Positions 36,139-44,543 of a DNA stretch of 64,000 nt are shown here, one piece after another. The notes beneath the pieces are model-generated. The model was not told the origin of the DNA. It ran no database searches and saw only the letters and a list, made by a program, of their open reading frames with translations. Numbering within the stretch: position 1 is the first letter of the stretch; each line of letters begins with the position of its first letter. This stretch comes from Phyllobacterium phragmitis. GTDB lineage: Bacteria; Pseudomonadota; Alphaproteobacteria; Rhizobiales; Rhizobiaceae. Where the stretch lies: positions 29,269 through 93,268 of the forward strand of contig NZ_PVBR01000022.1 in assembly GCF_002980495.1 (NCBI RefSeq), read 5' to 3'. The position numbers and the translations under genes are program-made.

Positions 36139-37662
36139 ATGAAACAAGAGAGCGACACACTGGCCCCCGGCGGTATGGGGCTCTCAATAACGCATGAGAC
36201 GATATCCGGACGCATGACGCGCTGGCTCTGGAACGATCGTTCCATTCAATGGCAGCTTCTCGCGACCTTCCTGCTGATCAATCTCGTTGCCGGGATAGCC
36301 GCTGCGGTCACGGTCGTCTACAACGCCCAGCGGGCCACCGAGATAGAAATCGTGGCCTCGATGGAAGTGGCGGAACGTTTCGTTCGCGGCAGCGTCTCGC
36401 GCCTTGTGCAGGCGAACAACCAGTCTCCCGCCATGGACGATCTCCTGCAGATCAGCAATCTCAGGCATGTCCGCATTCAGGTCTTTGACAATAAGAACCA
36501 TTTGGTTTCGTCGCTGCCTGCCGCCACCAGCATCGACGAGTCGGAAGAGGAGAGCGAGGTTCCGCAATGGTTCTCAGCGCTCATCAAGGTCGACGATCTG
36601 CGTCGCGAAGTTCCGATAACCTCTGGAAACTCCCGACTCGGAACGGTGGTCCTGCTGGGAGAAGCATCCGATGAGGTCGCCGAGGTCTGGCAGGATGTCA
36701 CCGATCTGGCCATAGTGGCGATAATCCTCGATCTCACGGTGATCGCAGCGCTCTATCTTGCCCTGGGCCGCATACTTCATCCGCTAACCGATGTGTCGAC
36801 GGGTCTTTGCGAACTGGAGGAGGGTCATTTTCGTCACCATCTGGCGCGCCCCAAGGTGCGGGAACTGCAACAGATCGTCGACCGCTTCAACGCGCTGGCC
36901 GATCATCTCGCCACCGCCAAGGCCGACAATGCGAGAATCAACCGCAGACTGATAACTGTCCAGGACGACGAACGCCGGCAAGTGGCCATGGAACTGCACG
37001 ACGAACTGGGCCCTTGTGTATTCGGCATCGGATCGAAAATTGCGTCGTTGAAGAGGCTCTCGGGAAGCATGCGCGGTGAAATCGCCGAGAAGATTCGGAA
37101 GCGCGTGGATGAACTGGGCGAAATCACGGAGAAAATCCGGACCATGAACCGCGATCTTCTCAGGCGTCTCCGCCCTATGGCGCTCGGTAACGCTCCACTT
37201 GCCGATGTGCTTGCCGGTCTCCTGGCCGATTTCGAACGGCATGGCGCTCCATGCAGCTTCTCGCTTAAGACCGGCGGCCTCGCCCGAAGTTATGGCGACT
37301 GTATCGATCTCACGGCCTACAGATGCATTCAGGAAAGTATCACCAACGCCATCCAGCACGCGCAGGCGAGCCACGTCGTGGTCGAACTTCTTGAGCATAC
37401 GCGCCCGGCCATCAACGGCTTTGCTTCAGCTGCCTCCATCGAGTTGCACTGCATGGTACGGGACAATGGGCGTGGTATCGCGCCTGGAACGCAGGCCGGC
37501 TTCGGTCTGACCGGCATAGAGGAACGGGTTCGCGCCATCGGCGGCAGCTTCTCGATCACAAATCCGCGTGACGGCGGCACCCTTGTCGACATATCTCTGC
37601 CTCTGGAGGAACAAAGGCCGTTCGCTCCTGGCTTGGATCAACAAGCGGAAGGTGAGATATGA
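36139..37662 (+). CDS. Sensor histidine kinase, NarL type (MoxY-like)
   Basis: 507 residues, preceded by GGAGG. Two membrane helices (about residues 34-58 and 194-214) flank a periplasmic sensor of about 130 residues, followed by a HAMP segment (LGRILHPLTDVSTGLCELEE). The HisKA_3 box DDERRQVAMELHDELGP contains the phospho-His, and an HATPase domain has ESITNAIQHAQAS (N-box) and MVRDNGRGIAPGTQAGFGLT (G-box). It pairs with the overlapping LuxR-type regulator. The neighbouring mxa operon suggests that it senses methanol, formaldehyde or a related signal. Confidence 0.9.
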   Translation: MKQESDTLAPGGMGLSITHETISGRMTRWLWNDRSIQWQLLATFLLINLVAGIAAAVTVVYNAQRATEIEIVASMEVAERFVRGSVSRLVQANNQSPAMDDLLQISNLRHVRIQVFDNKNHLVSSLPAATSIDESEEESEVPQWFSALIKVDDLRREVPITSGNSRLGTVVLLGEASDEVAEVWQDVTDLAIVAIILDLTVIAALYLALGRILHPLTDVSTGLCELEEGHFRHHLARPKVRELQQIVDRFNALADHLATAKADNARINRRLITVQDDERRQVAMELHDELGPCVFGIGSKIASLKRLSGSMRGEIAEKIRKRVDELGEITEKIRTMNRDLLRRLRPMALGNAPLADVLAGLLADFERHGAPCSFSLKTGGLARSYGDCIDLTAYRCIQESITNAIQHAQASHVVVELLEHTRPAINGFASAASIELHCMVRDNGRGIAPGTQAGFGLTGIEERVRAIGGSFSITNPRDGGTLVDISLPLEEQRPFAPGLDQQAEGEI

Positions 37663-38339
37663 CACGCGTCTTGGTCATCGACGACCACTCCATCGTTCTG
37701 GAAGGGTGTCGGCATATTCTGGAAGACGCCGGTGTGGGCAAGATATTCGAGGCCAGAAGCGTCGTCGCGGGCTACCGGCTGTATCGCCGCGAACGGCCCG
37801 ATGTGGTCATCGTCGATCTCGCCATGCAAGGGCAAGGGCTCGGCGGTCTCGATCTGATCAGGCGGATGCGCCAGCAGGATAGTCGGCTTCCAATCCTGGT
37901 GTTCAGCATGCATGGTGATCCCGTTATCGTCAGCCGCGCGTTTGAAGCCGGGGCAACCGGATACCTGCTGAAGGACAGTTTGCCCGAAGACATGCTCGAA
38001 GCATTCGAGACCGTGCGCCGCGGCAAGCCCTACCTCAACCACGAGCTTGCGGTGCAGGTGGTATTGATCGAGAGCCGGAACCGCAGCAACGTACCTGCGG
38101 GCGTGACGCCACGCGAATTGCAGGTGCTCGCCCTGCTTGCCGAGGGTAAATCATACAGCGAGATCGCCGGTAATCTCGGGGTGAGCTACAAGACGGTGGT
38201 GAATGGATGCTCGCAACTCAAGGCGAAGCTTGGAGCGCGAAACCTGCCGGAACTGATCCGGATGTCGCTGGAATATATCTCATCTTCGCCCAGCCAGAAC
38301 GGGCGGGGCCGGGTCGAGCCGGCCCGCTTCCGCAAATAA
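37659..38339 (+). CDS. LuxR-type response regulator (MoxX-like)
   Basis: 226 residues. The receiver domain has VLVIDDHSIVLEG, phosphoacceptor Asp in VVIVDLAMQG (about residue 53) and the switch residue Lys in GYLLKDSLPE. The C-terminal LuxR helix-turn-helix reads VTPRELQVLALLAEGKSYSE followed by IAGNLGVSYKTVVNGCSQLK. Its start overlaps the kinase stop by ATGA. As in Paracoccus moxZYX, it is the probable activator of mxaF across the divergent region. Confidence 0.9.
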   Translation: MTRVLVIDDHSIVLEGCRHILEDAGVGKIFEARSVVAGYRLYRRERPDVVIVDLAMQGQGLGGLDLIRRMRQQDSRLPILVFSMHGDPVIVSRAFEAGATGYLLKDSLPEDMLEAFETVRRGKPYLNHELAVQVVLIESRNRSNVPAGVTPRELQVLALLAEGKSYSEIAGNLGVSYKTVVNGCSQLKAKLGARNLPELIRMSLEYISSSPSQNGRGRVEPARFRK

Positions 38340-38544
38340 TTATGCGGCCAGATGATCATTGCCGACTGCCGCATGAGCGTTCATAAGGGCTTGAACAACC
38401 TGCCGTACCACCGGCTCGCGCCATAAACGCTACGCTGGCCGGTTGTATCAGCGCCGTCGCGTCGGACACAGCCCAGGAACGAATGCGCTTGGAACGAAAG
38501 CCCCGGGCTGAGCGTTGGGCTCTCATTGAAAAGAGGAGAGAGCC

Positions 38545-38622
38545 ATGCTTCGCGCCGGAATTTTATGGTTGATGGGCGTTCCGCTCGTCGTGGTGATTCT
38601 GATCTGGTATTTTTTCTTCTGA
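38545..38622 (+). CDS. 25-residue membrane peptide
   Basis: A strong AGAGGAGAGAGCC leader precedes an ATG encoding MLRAGILWLMGVPLVVVILI followed by WYFFF and a stop. The product is one hydrophobic helix with a positive N-terminus. Short proteins of this look occur in rhizobia without known function. The good ribosome site is the main evidence that it is translated. Confidence 0.6.
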   Translation: MLRAGILWLMGVPLVVVILIWYFFF

Positions 38623-38710
38623 TTGCCGTCCAACGACCGGCGCCTCACCAGCCGATCGCTTCCCCGCGGCGCTTTACGAAGTTTCACCGGTCTTCATGCT
38701 CGCCCCGGTC

Positions 38711-39166
38711 TCAAACGGTTTCCGGCGGAATCACGCCCTTGGTCAGCAGGAAGCAGCCGTAAAACCGGGTTTCTCCTGTTGCGATCACGCAATAGGCTTT
38801 CTTGGCCTCCTCATAGAAGGCAAAGCGCTCGATGCCGTACATCGGCGCACTCTTTCCTTCCGCCTCGTCGATTTCCGCCTGCACCTCCCGCTGCACCGGC
38901 GGAATTTCATCCGGCGCTCCCATGACCTCCATGCGCCCGGTCGAGGGTTGCAAGGGCGTATCGAGTGGCAAGACCGATAAAATAGCCCTGATGGCGCGGG
39001 CAGCCGAGACATTGTCGATCCGCAAAAGCGTTCCAAGCCGGGTCTGCCGCGCGATGGCATCGGAAGGGAAATTCGTGTCCGTAATGACAAGCGTGTCGCC
39101 ATGGCCCATGGAGCGCAGCGCATGCAGCACATCCGCATTCAAAGCCGGATCAATATTTTTCAGCAT
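38711..39166 (-). CDS. RbsD/FucU-family sugar mutarotase
   Basis: 151 residues spanning the whole RbsD/FucU fold: MLKNIDPALNADVLHALRSM with GHGDTLVITDTNFPSDAIAR, the N-terminal His-x-Asp signature region, and C-terminal ERFAFYEEAKKAYCVIATGE. FucU members interconvert anomers of fucose and related sugars. Length and motifs favour FucU over RbsD. No sugar transporter or catabolic gene lies beside it. It ends close to the small membrane peptide gene on the other strand. Confidence 0.85.
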   Translation of the reverse strand: MLKNIDPALNADVLHALRSMGHGDTLVITDTNFPSDAIARQTRLGTLLRIDNVSAARAIRAILSVLPLDTPLQPSTGRMEVMGAPDEIPPVQREVQAEIDEAEGKSAPMYGIERFAFYEEAKKAYCVIATGETRFYGCFLLTKGVIPPETV

Positions 39167-39353
39167 CGAACCCTCTTATATCAAACCGTTCCGCAGCAAG
39201 GCCACAGCCAACGCTGCATTGCAAGAGCATAGGGACAAAGGCATGGGAAATCGTTTGTCTTCCAGCACATTGCCGCGTCCGAGCATTGCGGAAACGGTAA
39301 TACACGTATAAGTTGATTATATTTATGATTAATAAATCTCAGGATGCACTACA

Positions 39354-39449
39354 ATGACTGAATTTTCCAAAAACACCTTCTTCTTCGGCACGATCCTCAT
39401 GATCATCACGATGCTGGCCGGCATCTTCTATATCGGTCTCATCATCTGA
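39354..39449 (+). CDS. 31-residue membrane peptide
   Basis: An ATG twelve bases after AGGA encodes MTEFSKNTFFFGTILMIITM followed by LAGIFYIGLII and a stop. One membrane helix with a short polar N-terminus is predicted. It lies in the AT-rich gap upstream of the mutarotase gene and is divergent from it. Function unknown. Confidence 0.55.
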   Translation: MTEFSKNTFFFGTILMIITMLAGIFYIGLII

Positions 39450-39618
39450 GCGGCAGCAGCTTCGTCAGGCGTTCGGCTGGGAGCTGGCCTTGCCGAAGCG
39501 CTCGGTAACCGCGGCTTTCGGCGCGCTGGCGCTTGGCCTCACACTCGGCGGCCTCGCCGCTCAATCCAGGCGCTAAAGCTCGGCCTGAAAACCACAATCG
39601 TGCCATTTATGGCAACGC

Positions 39619-40800
39619 TTACCCCGCAGGTACCGAGCAGCCGCTCGCTGCAGCATATCCTGAAAGCCTGTCCGCGATCCATTGGACGACAACATCTGCT
39701 CCAAGCGTTGCCACGGAGAGATGATCGGCATCCATCTCGACCATCTCCACCGGCGTGCCTGCCTTGCAAAGACCTCGTGCGAAATTTCGCGTCACCGGGG
39801 GCAGAACGACCGAATCGCGGGTGCCTTGTGTGATCAGGACCGGCAGCCCCGCCTGCATGCGGGAGGGCGTGTTTTCCTTGATGATGCCGCTCCAGGGAGC
39901 CACTTTGGTCGGGTCGATTTTGAGAAACGACTTGGCCAGACCGCGAAGCGCCCACCCATCGATGAGCAGATCCAGACGATTGGTCATGCACTCCTTGCCG
40001 ATTACCCGCGCGCTCGCCAGCGAACCCGGCTCGATCACGCTTCCAAGGTCCAGCCCGTAAATCTTCGACCAGGACAATAAGGCCAGCGTTGTGAAGGCTT
40101 TCCCGCCTGCCGTGGCATGATCGTCTTCGAACAGAGCGGAAAGGTTGCTTGCCGGCGCAGCGGCGGCAACGCCAAGCGGGATAAGCTCGGGCGCGAATTC
40201 CGCCGATAATTGACCTGTCCACAGCGCCGCATGGCCACCTTGCGAATGCCCCCATACAACGAATTTGCGGCTCGTCCGGGTCACGCCGCCGGCGGCTCGA
40301 ACCGAGTTCAGCACGGAATGGGCGGCACTCTTCCCCACGAGATAGGGATGAGGACCAGCAGTACCCAGCCCCACATAATCCGTCGCGGCGACGACAAATC
40401 CCTTCTTCACCATTTCCTTGAGACCGGGGATCGTTCGACCGATGTCCTGATCGAACGAGGGAGCGCATTGCTGTGCGATGCCGGTGGTCGGATGCGCCCA
40501 GGCGACGACGGGAAAGCCGTCGGCCGGCGGTTCCGCAACCGGAACGATCACAACCCCGGAGACGGCGATCGCTTCGCCTTCCAATCCGGTCGAGCGATAA
40601 AGCACCCGCCATGCCTCCGCGCCTTCGATGCCCGCATTCATGCGTTCGCGATGGATGATGCTCCCCGGATCGCCCGCCGCCAGCTTGGACACCGACGCAT
40701 AATAGAAGCGCTCTTGCCAGTGGCTAAGACCGGCATGTGAAAGGGCAGCAAGAGCAATGAGCCCAATCACAATAGCTGCGGTTCGTTTCCAGTTCATCAT
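39619..40800 (-). CDS. Secreted lipase/esterase, alpha/beta hydrolase (LIP family)
   Basis: 393 residues from MMNWKRTAAI; a TTG six codons upstream is less likely. An N-terminal signal or anchor helix (residues 5-22) leads into an alpha/beta hydrolase. The nucleophile elbow is VVWGHSQGGHAALWTG, with an upstream GFVVAATDYVGLGT and a late LITQGTRDSVV (probable Asp) and MDADHLS (probable His). This layout matches the secretory lipase family PF03583. It probably hydrolyses lipids or esters in the periplasm or outside. It stands alone. Confidence 0.85.
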   Translation of the reverse strand: MMNWKRTAAIVIGLIALAALSHAGLSHWQERFYYASVSKLAAGDPGSIIHRERMNAGIEGAEAWRVLYRSTGLEGEAIAVSGVVIVPVAEPPADGFPVVAWAHPTTGIAQQCAPSFDQDIGRTIPGLKEMVKKGFVVAATDYVGLGTAGPHPYLVGKSAAHSVLNSVRAAGGVTRTSRKFVVWGHSQGGHAALWTGQLSAEFAPELIPLGVAAAAPASNLSALFEDDHATAGGKAFTTLALLSWSKIYGLDLGSVIEPGSLASARVIGKECMTNRLDLLIDGWALRGLAKSFLKIDPTKVAPWSGIIKENTPSRMQAGLPVLITQGTRDSVVLPPVTRNFARGLCKAGTPVEMVEMDADHLSVATLGADVVVQWIADRLSGYAAASGCSVPAG

Positions 40801-40996
40801 TCGGGCAGCCAAATTCAATGGATGGAATATATAGAAGAGCTTCCAGTTCTGAAGATCAGGTTACGACGAACCAAAAGTATTGATTGATACCGCGGATATA
40901 ATTCAGCCGCGAAGACATATTCGGAAAAGTTCCCGCCCCTCCTGCAGGAGAAGCGGGAACGGATTCATGTCGGTATGACGCGCCGCGCTGCGGGCG

Positions 40997-41500
40997 TCAG
41001 GCCGCTCTGCGGTTGACGTTATCTTCCGCAAGCGCCGTGAGCTTCTGGTCCGTCGCCTTTTCTTCCGCCAGGTTCTGTTGGAAAAGAGCCGCGCAATCGG
41101 AACGTCCCAATTCGTTGGCCCATGCGATCAGTGTTCCGTACCGCGTGATCTCATAATGCTCCACGGCCTGGGCGGCGGCGATCAATGCCGCATCCATCAC
41201 TGTCGGATCATCGACTTCGCCTGCAATTTCATTGGTCTCCTCGATGATGCCATCGATCGCCGGGCAATTGACGCCCTTCGCCTCGATGCCATAGAGCTCG
41301 AAAGCCTCCTCCAGGCGTGCCACATGATTTTCGGTTTCGCCCAGATGCTTCTGGAATCCCATCTTCAGTTCCGGGTTGGTGGTCTTCTCCATCATCTCCG
41401 GAAGCGCCTTGGTGATCTGCTTTTCGGCATAATAGATATCCCGCATCGTGTGAACGAAGAGATCGTCCATCGAATGGATGTCCTTGGAAAAAAATCCCAT
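40997..41500 (-). CDS. Ferritin-like DUF892 (YciE/YciF) protein
   Basis: 167 residues from MGFFSKDIHSMDDLFVHTMR. A four-helix ferritin-like bundle with YYAEKQITKALPEMMEKTT, GETENHVARLEEAF and AVEHYEITRYGTLIAWANEL; E-x-x-H pairs are likely metal ligands. YciE/YciF-type proteins are induced by osmotic, oxidative or general stress. AAAGG precedes the start. The frame extends to 41608 but without a ribosome site. Confidence 0.88.
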   Translation of the reverse strand: MGFFSKDIHSMDDLFVHTMRDIYYAEKQITKALPEMMEKTTNPELKMGFQKHLGETENHVARLEEAFELYGIEAKGVNCPAIDGIIEETNEIAGEVDDPTVMDAALIAAAQAVEHYEITRYGTLIAWANELGRSDCAALFQQNLAEEKATDQKLTALAEDNVNRRAA

Positions 41501-41615
41501 GATCGTACCTTTCTCTCGGCTGAGGAATTGCCTCCCGCCCCGCACCCGGGAACTATTCTCGAACGCCGGCTCCGCGAATTGGTTCCACTTCGCGAAGCCG
41601 CAGCGCAAAGAATAT

Positions 41616-41649
41616 GGGCGGGGTTCCTTATTCCAACGGAACCCCGCCC
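41616..41649 (-). terminator. Terminator-like hairpin after urtE
   Basis: GGGCGGGGTTCC at 41616-41627 pairs perfectly with 41638-41649 around a 10-nt loop, 31 bases beyond the urtE stop. The flanks are AT-rich on both sides, with a stronger T-run on the plus side, so it may work in either direction. Confidence 0.65.
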
Positions 41650-41680
41650 AATTTTCTTGTTTTCATGGGAATTATGGCGG

Positions 41681-42376
41681 TCAGACCGTCAGAAAGCGCC
41701 GGACCTCCGGCGTGTCGAGACTTGCCGCATCGCCGGAATGGACGATCTCGCCACGATCCATGATGTAGACGTGATCGGCGAGTTCCCGGCAGAAATCGAG
41801 ATATTGCTCGACCAGCAGAATGGCGAGACCGCTCTGGTCGCGCAGGTAACGGATGGCGCGGCCGATATCCTTGATGATGGAAGGCTGTATCCCCTCGGTC
41901 GGCTCGTCCAGAACCAGCAGTTTCGGCCGCGCCACCAGCGCCCGCCCGATGGCCAGTTGCTGTTGCTGCCCGCCCGAGAGGTCGCCTCCCCGGCGGCCGA
42001 GCATGGTTTTCAGCACCGGGAAAAGCTCGAATACCTCAGGCGGCACATTGCGGTCGCGCGGCTTGATGGCGGCATAGCCCGTCGCCAGGTTTTCCTTCAC
42101 CGACATCAGCGGGAATATCTCACGCCCCTGCGGCACATAGGCGATACCGGCCCTTGCGCGGTCATAGGCCGGCTTGCGGTCGAGTGCCGCGCCCTCGAAG
42201 CGGATAGCGCCGGATGCGACCGGCTGGTGGCCGACGATCGCACGCAGCATGCTCGATTTGCCGACGCCGTTGCGTCCTAATACGCAGGTCACGCTCTGTG
42301 GCTGGACCTCGATCGAGACGCCGCGCAGCGCCTGCGCGGCACCGTAATAAAGGGAGATGTTGTCAACGCTCAGCAT
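41681..42376 (-). CDS. urtE: Urea ABC transporter ATP-binding protein UrtE
   Basis: 231-residue LivF-type ATPase: Walker A LGRNGVGKSS, signature LSGGQQQQLAIGRALVA, Walker B LLVLDEPTEGIQPSIIKDIG. The EGIQPSI form after Walker B is typical of UrtE. It is last in urtABCDE and forms the ATPase pair with UrtD for high-affinity urea import. A terminator-like hairpin follows. Confidence 0.94.
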   Translation of the reverse strand: MLSVDNISLYYGAAQALRGVSIEVQPQSVTCVLGRNGVGKSSMLRAIVGHQPVASGAIRFEGAALDRKPAYDRARAGIAYVPQGREIFPLMSVKENLATGYAAIKPRDRNVPPEVFELFPVLKTMLGRRGGDLSGGQQQQLAIGRALVARPKLLVLDEPTEGIQPSIIKDIGRAIRYLRDQSGLAILLVEQYLDFCRELADHVYIMDRGEIVHSGDAASLDTPEVRRFLTV

Positions 42377-42389
42377 TCGGTTCTTCCCA

Positions 42390-43148
42390 TCATCGTCCCA
42401 GATAGACCTCGATCACACGGTTGTCGCCGCTCACCTGGTCGAGCGAACCTTCCGCCAGCACGGTGCCTTCATGCAGGCAGGTGACCTTCACATCGAGCTC
42501 ACGGACGAACTGCATGTCGTGCTCGACCACGATGACCGAACGGGTCTGCGCGATCTCGCGCAGGAGACGTGCTGTCTCCTCAGTCTCGGCATCCGTCATG
42601 CCCGCCACGGGCTCGTCCACCAGAAGCAGCTTCGGATCCTGCGCCAGCAGCATGCCGATCTCCAGCCATTGCTTCTGACCATGGCTGAGCGCCGCCGCCG
42701 GTTCGCTACGCCGCGCCGCCAGCCTGATCGTCTGAAGGATCGCATCGATACGCTCGCGCTCGGTCTTGGTCTGGCGGTGGAACAGCGCGGGTATGGCGTT
42801 GCGCGGCCCGGCCAGCGCCAGCACGAGATTGTCCTCCACCGTGTGGCTTTCGAAAACCGTCGGCTTCTGGAACTTGCGGCCAATGCCCAGCATGGCGATT
42901 TCGGATTCGTCATGCTTGGTCAGATCCACCTTGCCGTCGAAGAACACTTCGCCCGCATCCGGCCGGGTCTTGCCGGTGATAATGTCCATCATCGTCGTCT
43001 TGCCGGCCCCGTTCGGGCCGATAATGGCGCGCATCTCGCCGGGCTCCAGCACCAGCGAGAGATTGTTGATGGCGCGAAAACCGTCAAAGGAGACCGAAAC
43101 GCCATTGAGGTAAAGAATGCTCGTCGTCGTTGTTTCACCGATGGTCAT
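42390..43148 (-). CDS. urtD: Urea ABC transporter ATP-binding protein UrtD
   Basis: 252 residues from MTIGETTTTS; the frame extends upstream into urtC. LivG-type ATPase with Walker A GPNGAGKTTMMDIITGKTRP, signature LSHGQKQWLEIGMLL and Walker B LLLVDEPVAGMTD. The SHGQKQWLEIGMLL segment is characteristic of UrtD. It begins two bases after the urtC stop. Confidence 0.94.
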   Translation of the reverse strand: MTIGETTTTSILYLNGVSVSFDGFRAINNLSLVLEPGEMRAIIGPNGAGKTTMMDIITGKTRPDAGEVFFDGKVDLTKHDESEIAMLGIGRKFQKPTVFESHTVEDNLVLALAGPRNAIPALFHRQTKTERERIDAILQTIRLAARRSEPAAALSHGQKQWLEIGMLLAQDPKLLLVDEPVAGMTDAETEETARLLREIAQTRSVIVVEHDMQFVRELDVKVTCLHEGTVLAEGSLDQVSGDNRVIEVYLGR

Positions 43149-43150
43149 GG

Positions 43151-44305
43151 TCACTCCGCCGGGCTTTCGACAGGATTGCCGGCGGGCAGAACAGACGCAG
43201 CGCCATCGCGTTCCCGCCTCTGTTTCCACCACCCCTCCCAAGCGCCGACGATGCCCTTGGGCAGGAACAGCGTCGTTGCGATGAAAAGCGCGCCGAGCGC
43301 GAAAAGCCAGAGTTCCGGCAGAGCGCCGGTGAACCAGCTTTTTCCGCCATTGACCATCAGCGCGCCGATGATCGGGCCGATGATGGTGCCGCGGCCGCCG
43401 ACCGCCGTCCACACCACCACCTCGATGGAATTGGCCGGTGCGAACTCGCCGGGATTGATGATGCCGACCTGCGGCACGTAGAGCGCCCCGGCAATCCCGG
43501 CCATGATGGCGGAAAGGGTGAAGGCGAAAAGCTTGATGTTTTCAGGCCTGTAGCCGAGAAAGCGCATGCGGCTTTCCGCGTCGCGCGCCGCGATCAACAG
43601 CTTGCCATATTTGGAGCGTACCAGCGCCGAGGTGACGAGGACGCCCAGCGCCAGCGCCAGCGCGCTTGCGGCAAAGAGCGCCGAGCGCGTCGCATCGGCC
43701 TGGATGTTAAAGCCTAGAATATCCTTGAAATCGGTCAGGCCGTTATTGCCGCCGAAGCCCATATTGTTGCGGAAGAAGGCCAGCATCAGCGCATAGGTCA
43801 GCGCCTGGGTGATGATCGAGAGATAGACGCCGGTGACGCGCGAGCGGAAGGCGAACCAGCCGAAGACGAAGGCGAGCAGACCCGGCACCACCATGACCAT
43901 CAGCATGGCGAACCAGAAATGGTCAAAGCCATGCCAGAACCACGGCAGTTCCTTCCAGTTGAGGAAGACCATGAAATCCGGCAGGTCCGGATTGCCGTAG
44001 ACGCCACGCGCGCCGATCTGGCGCATCAGATACATGCCCATGGCATAGCCGCCGAGCGCGAAGAAGGCCGCGTGACCCAGCGAGAGAATGCCGCAGAAAC
44101 CCCATACGAGATCGAGCGCCAGCGCCAGAAGCGCATAGGTCAGGTATTTTCCGAAAAGCGCGACGGCATAGGTCGGCATATGCAGGGGGCTCGACGCCGG
44201 AACCGCCAAATGCAGGACCGGCACCAGCACGGCGGCGGCAATGAGGATCGCCAGCAATATATTGATGCGGCGCTCCAGGCCGCCTGCGAGAAAACGGCTG
44301 ATCAT
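43151..44305 (-). CDS. urtC: Urea ABC transporter permease UrtC
   Basis: 384 residues from MISRFLAGG with GGAGG just upstream. LivM-type permease with about ten membrane helices; LDLVWGFCGILSLGHAAFFA and LFAFTLSAIMAGIAGALYVP are family signatures. The 238-bp gap before it carries a large perfect inverted repeat, unusual inside an operon whose other junctions are only 2-136 bases. Confidence 0.93.
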   Translation of the reverse strand: MISRFLAGGLERRINILLAILIAAAVLVPVLHLAVPASSPLHMPTYAVALFGKYLTYALLALALDLVWGFCGILSLGHAAFFALGGYAMGMYLMRQIGARGVYGNPDLPDFMVFLNWKELPWFWHGFDHFWFAMLMVMVVPGLLAFVFGWFAFRSRVTGVYLSIITQALTYALMLAFFRNNMGFGGNNGLTDFKDILGFNIQADATRSALFAASALALALGVLVTSALVRSKYGKLLIAARDAESRMRFLGYRPENIKLFAFTLSAIMAGIAGALYVPQVGIINPGEFAPANSIEVVVWTAVGGRGTIIGPIIGALMVNGGKSWFTGALPELWLFALGALFIATTLFLPKGIVGAWEGWWKQRRERDGAASVLPAGNPVESPAE

Positions 44306-44350
44306 TGCGCCTCCGCCCAATATTGATTGAAATCGCCGCCTGCCCGCTCA

Positions 44351-44506
44351 CCCCCCTCTGGCCTGCCGGCCATCTCCCCCTCAAGGGGGGAGATTAAGCC
44401 TTCATTGATGTTGGCATAAATCACAGCCCTCGAAGAGTGAGTGCCCACGTCTATATCGGCTAATCTCCCCCCTTGAGGGGGAGATGGCCGGCAGGCCAGA
44501 GGGGGG
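44351..44506. repeat. Perfect 46-bp inverted repeat element, copy 1
   Basis: The arm at 44351-44396 (starting CCCCCCTCTGGCCTGCCGGC) is the exact reverse complement of 44461-44506, around a 64-nt spacer. It sits between urtB and urtC. The same arms, with 49 bp perfect, recur at 52164-52319. This is a dispersed palindromic intergenic element of the sort seen in Hyphomicrobiales genomes. Confidence 0.9.
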
Positions 44507-44543
44507 TTAACCCGCGCCCACATTATTTCGGGTTTCAAATTGT

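Noticed and set aside
39450..39580. Possible small frame ending in a hydrophobic Ala/Gly/Leu segment after the 31-residue peptide
   Set aside because: No start codon in frame and an upstream stop; it could be a gene remnant but cannot be supported.
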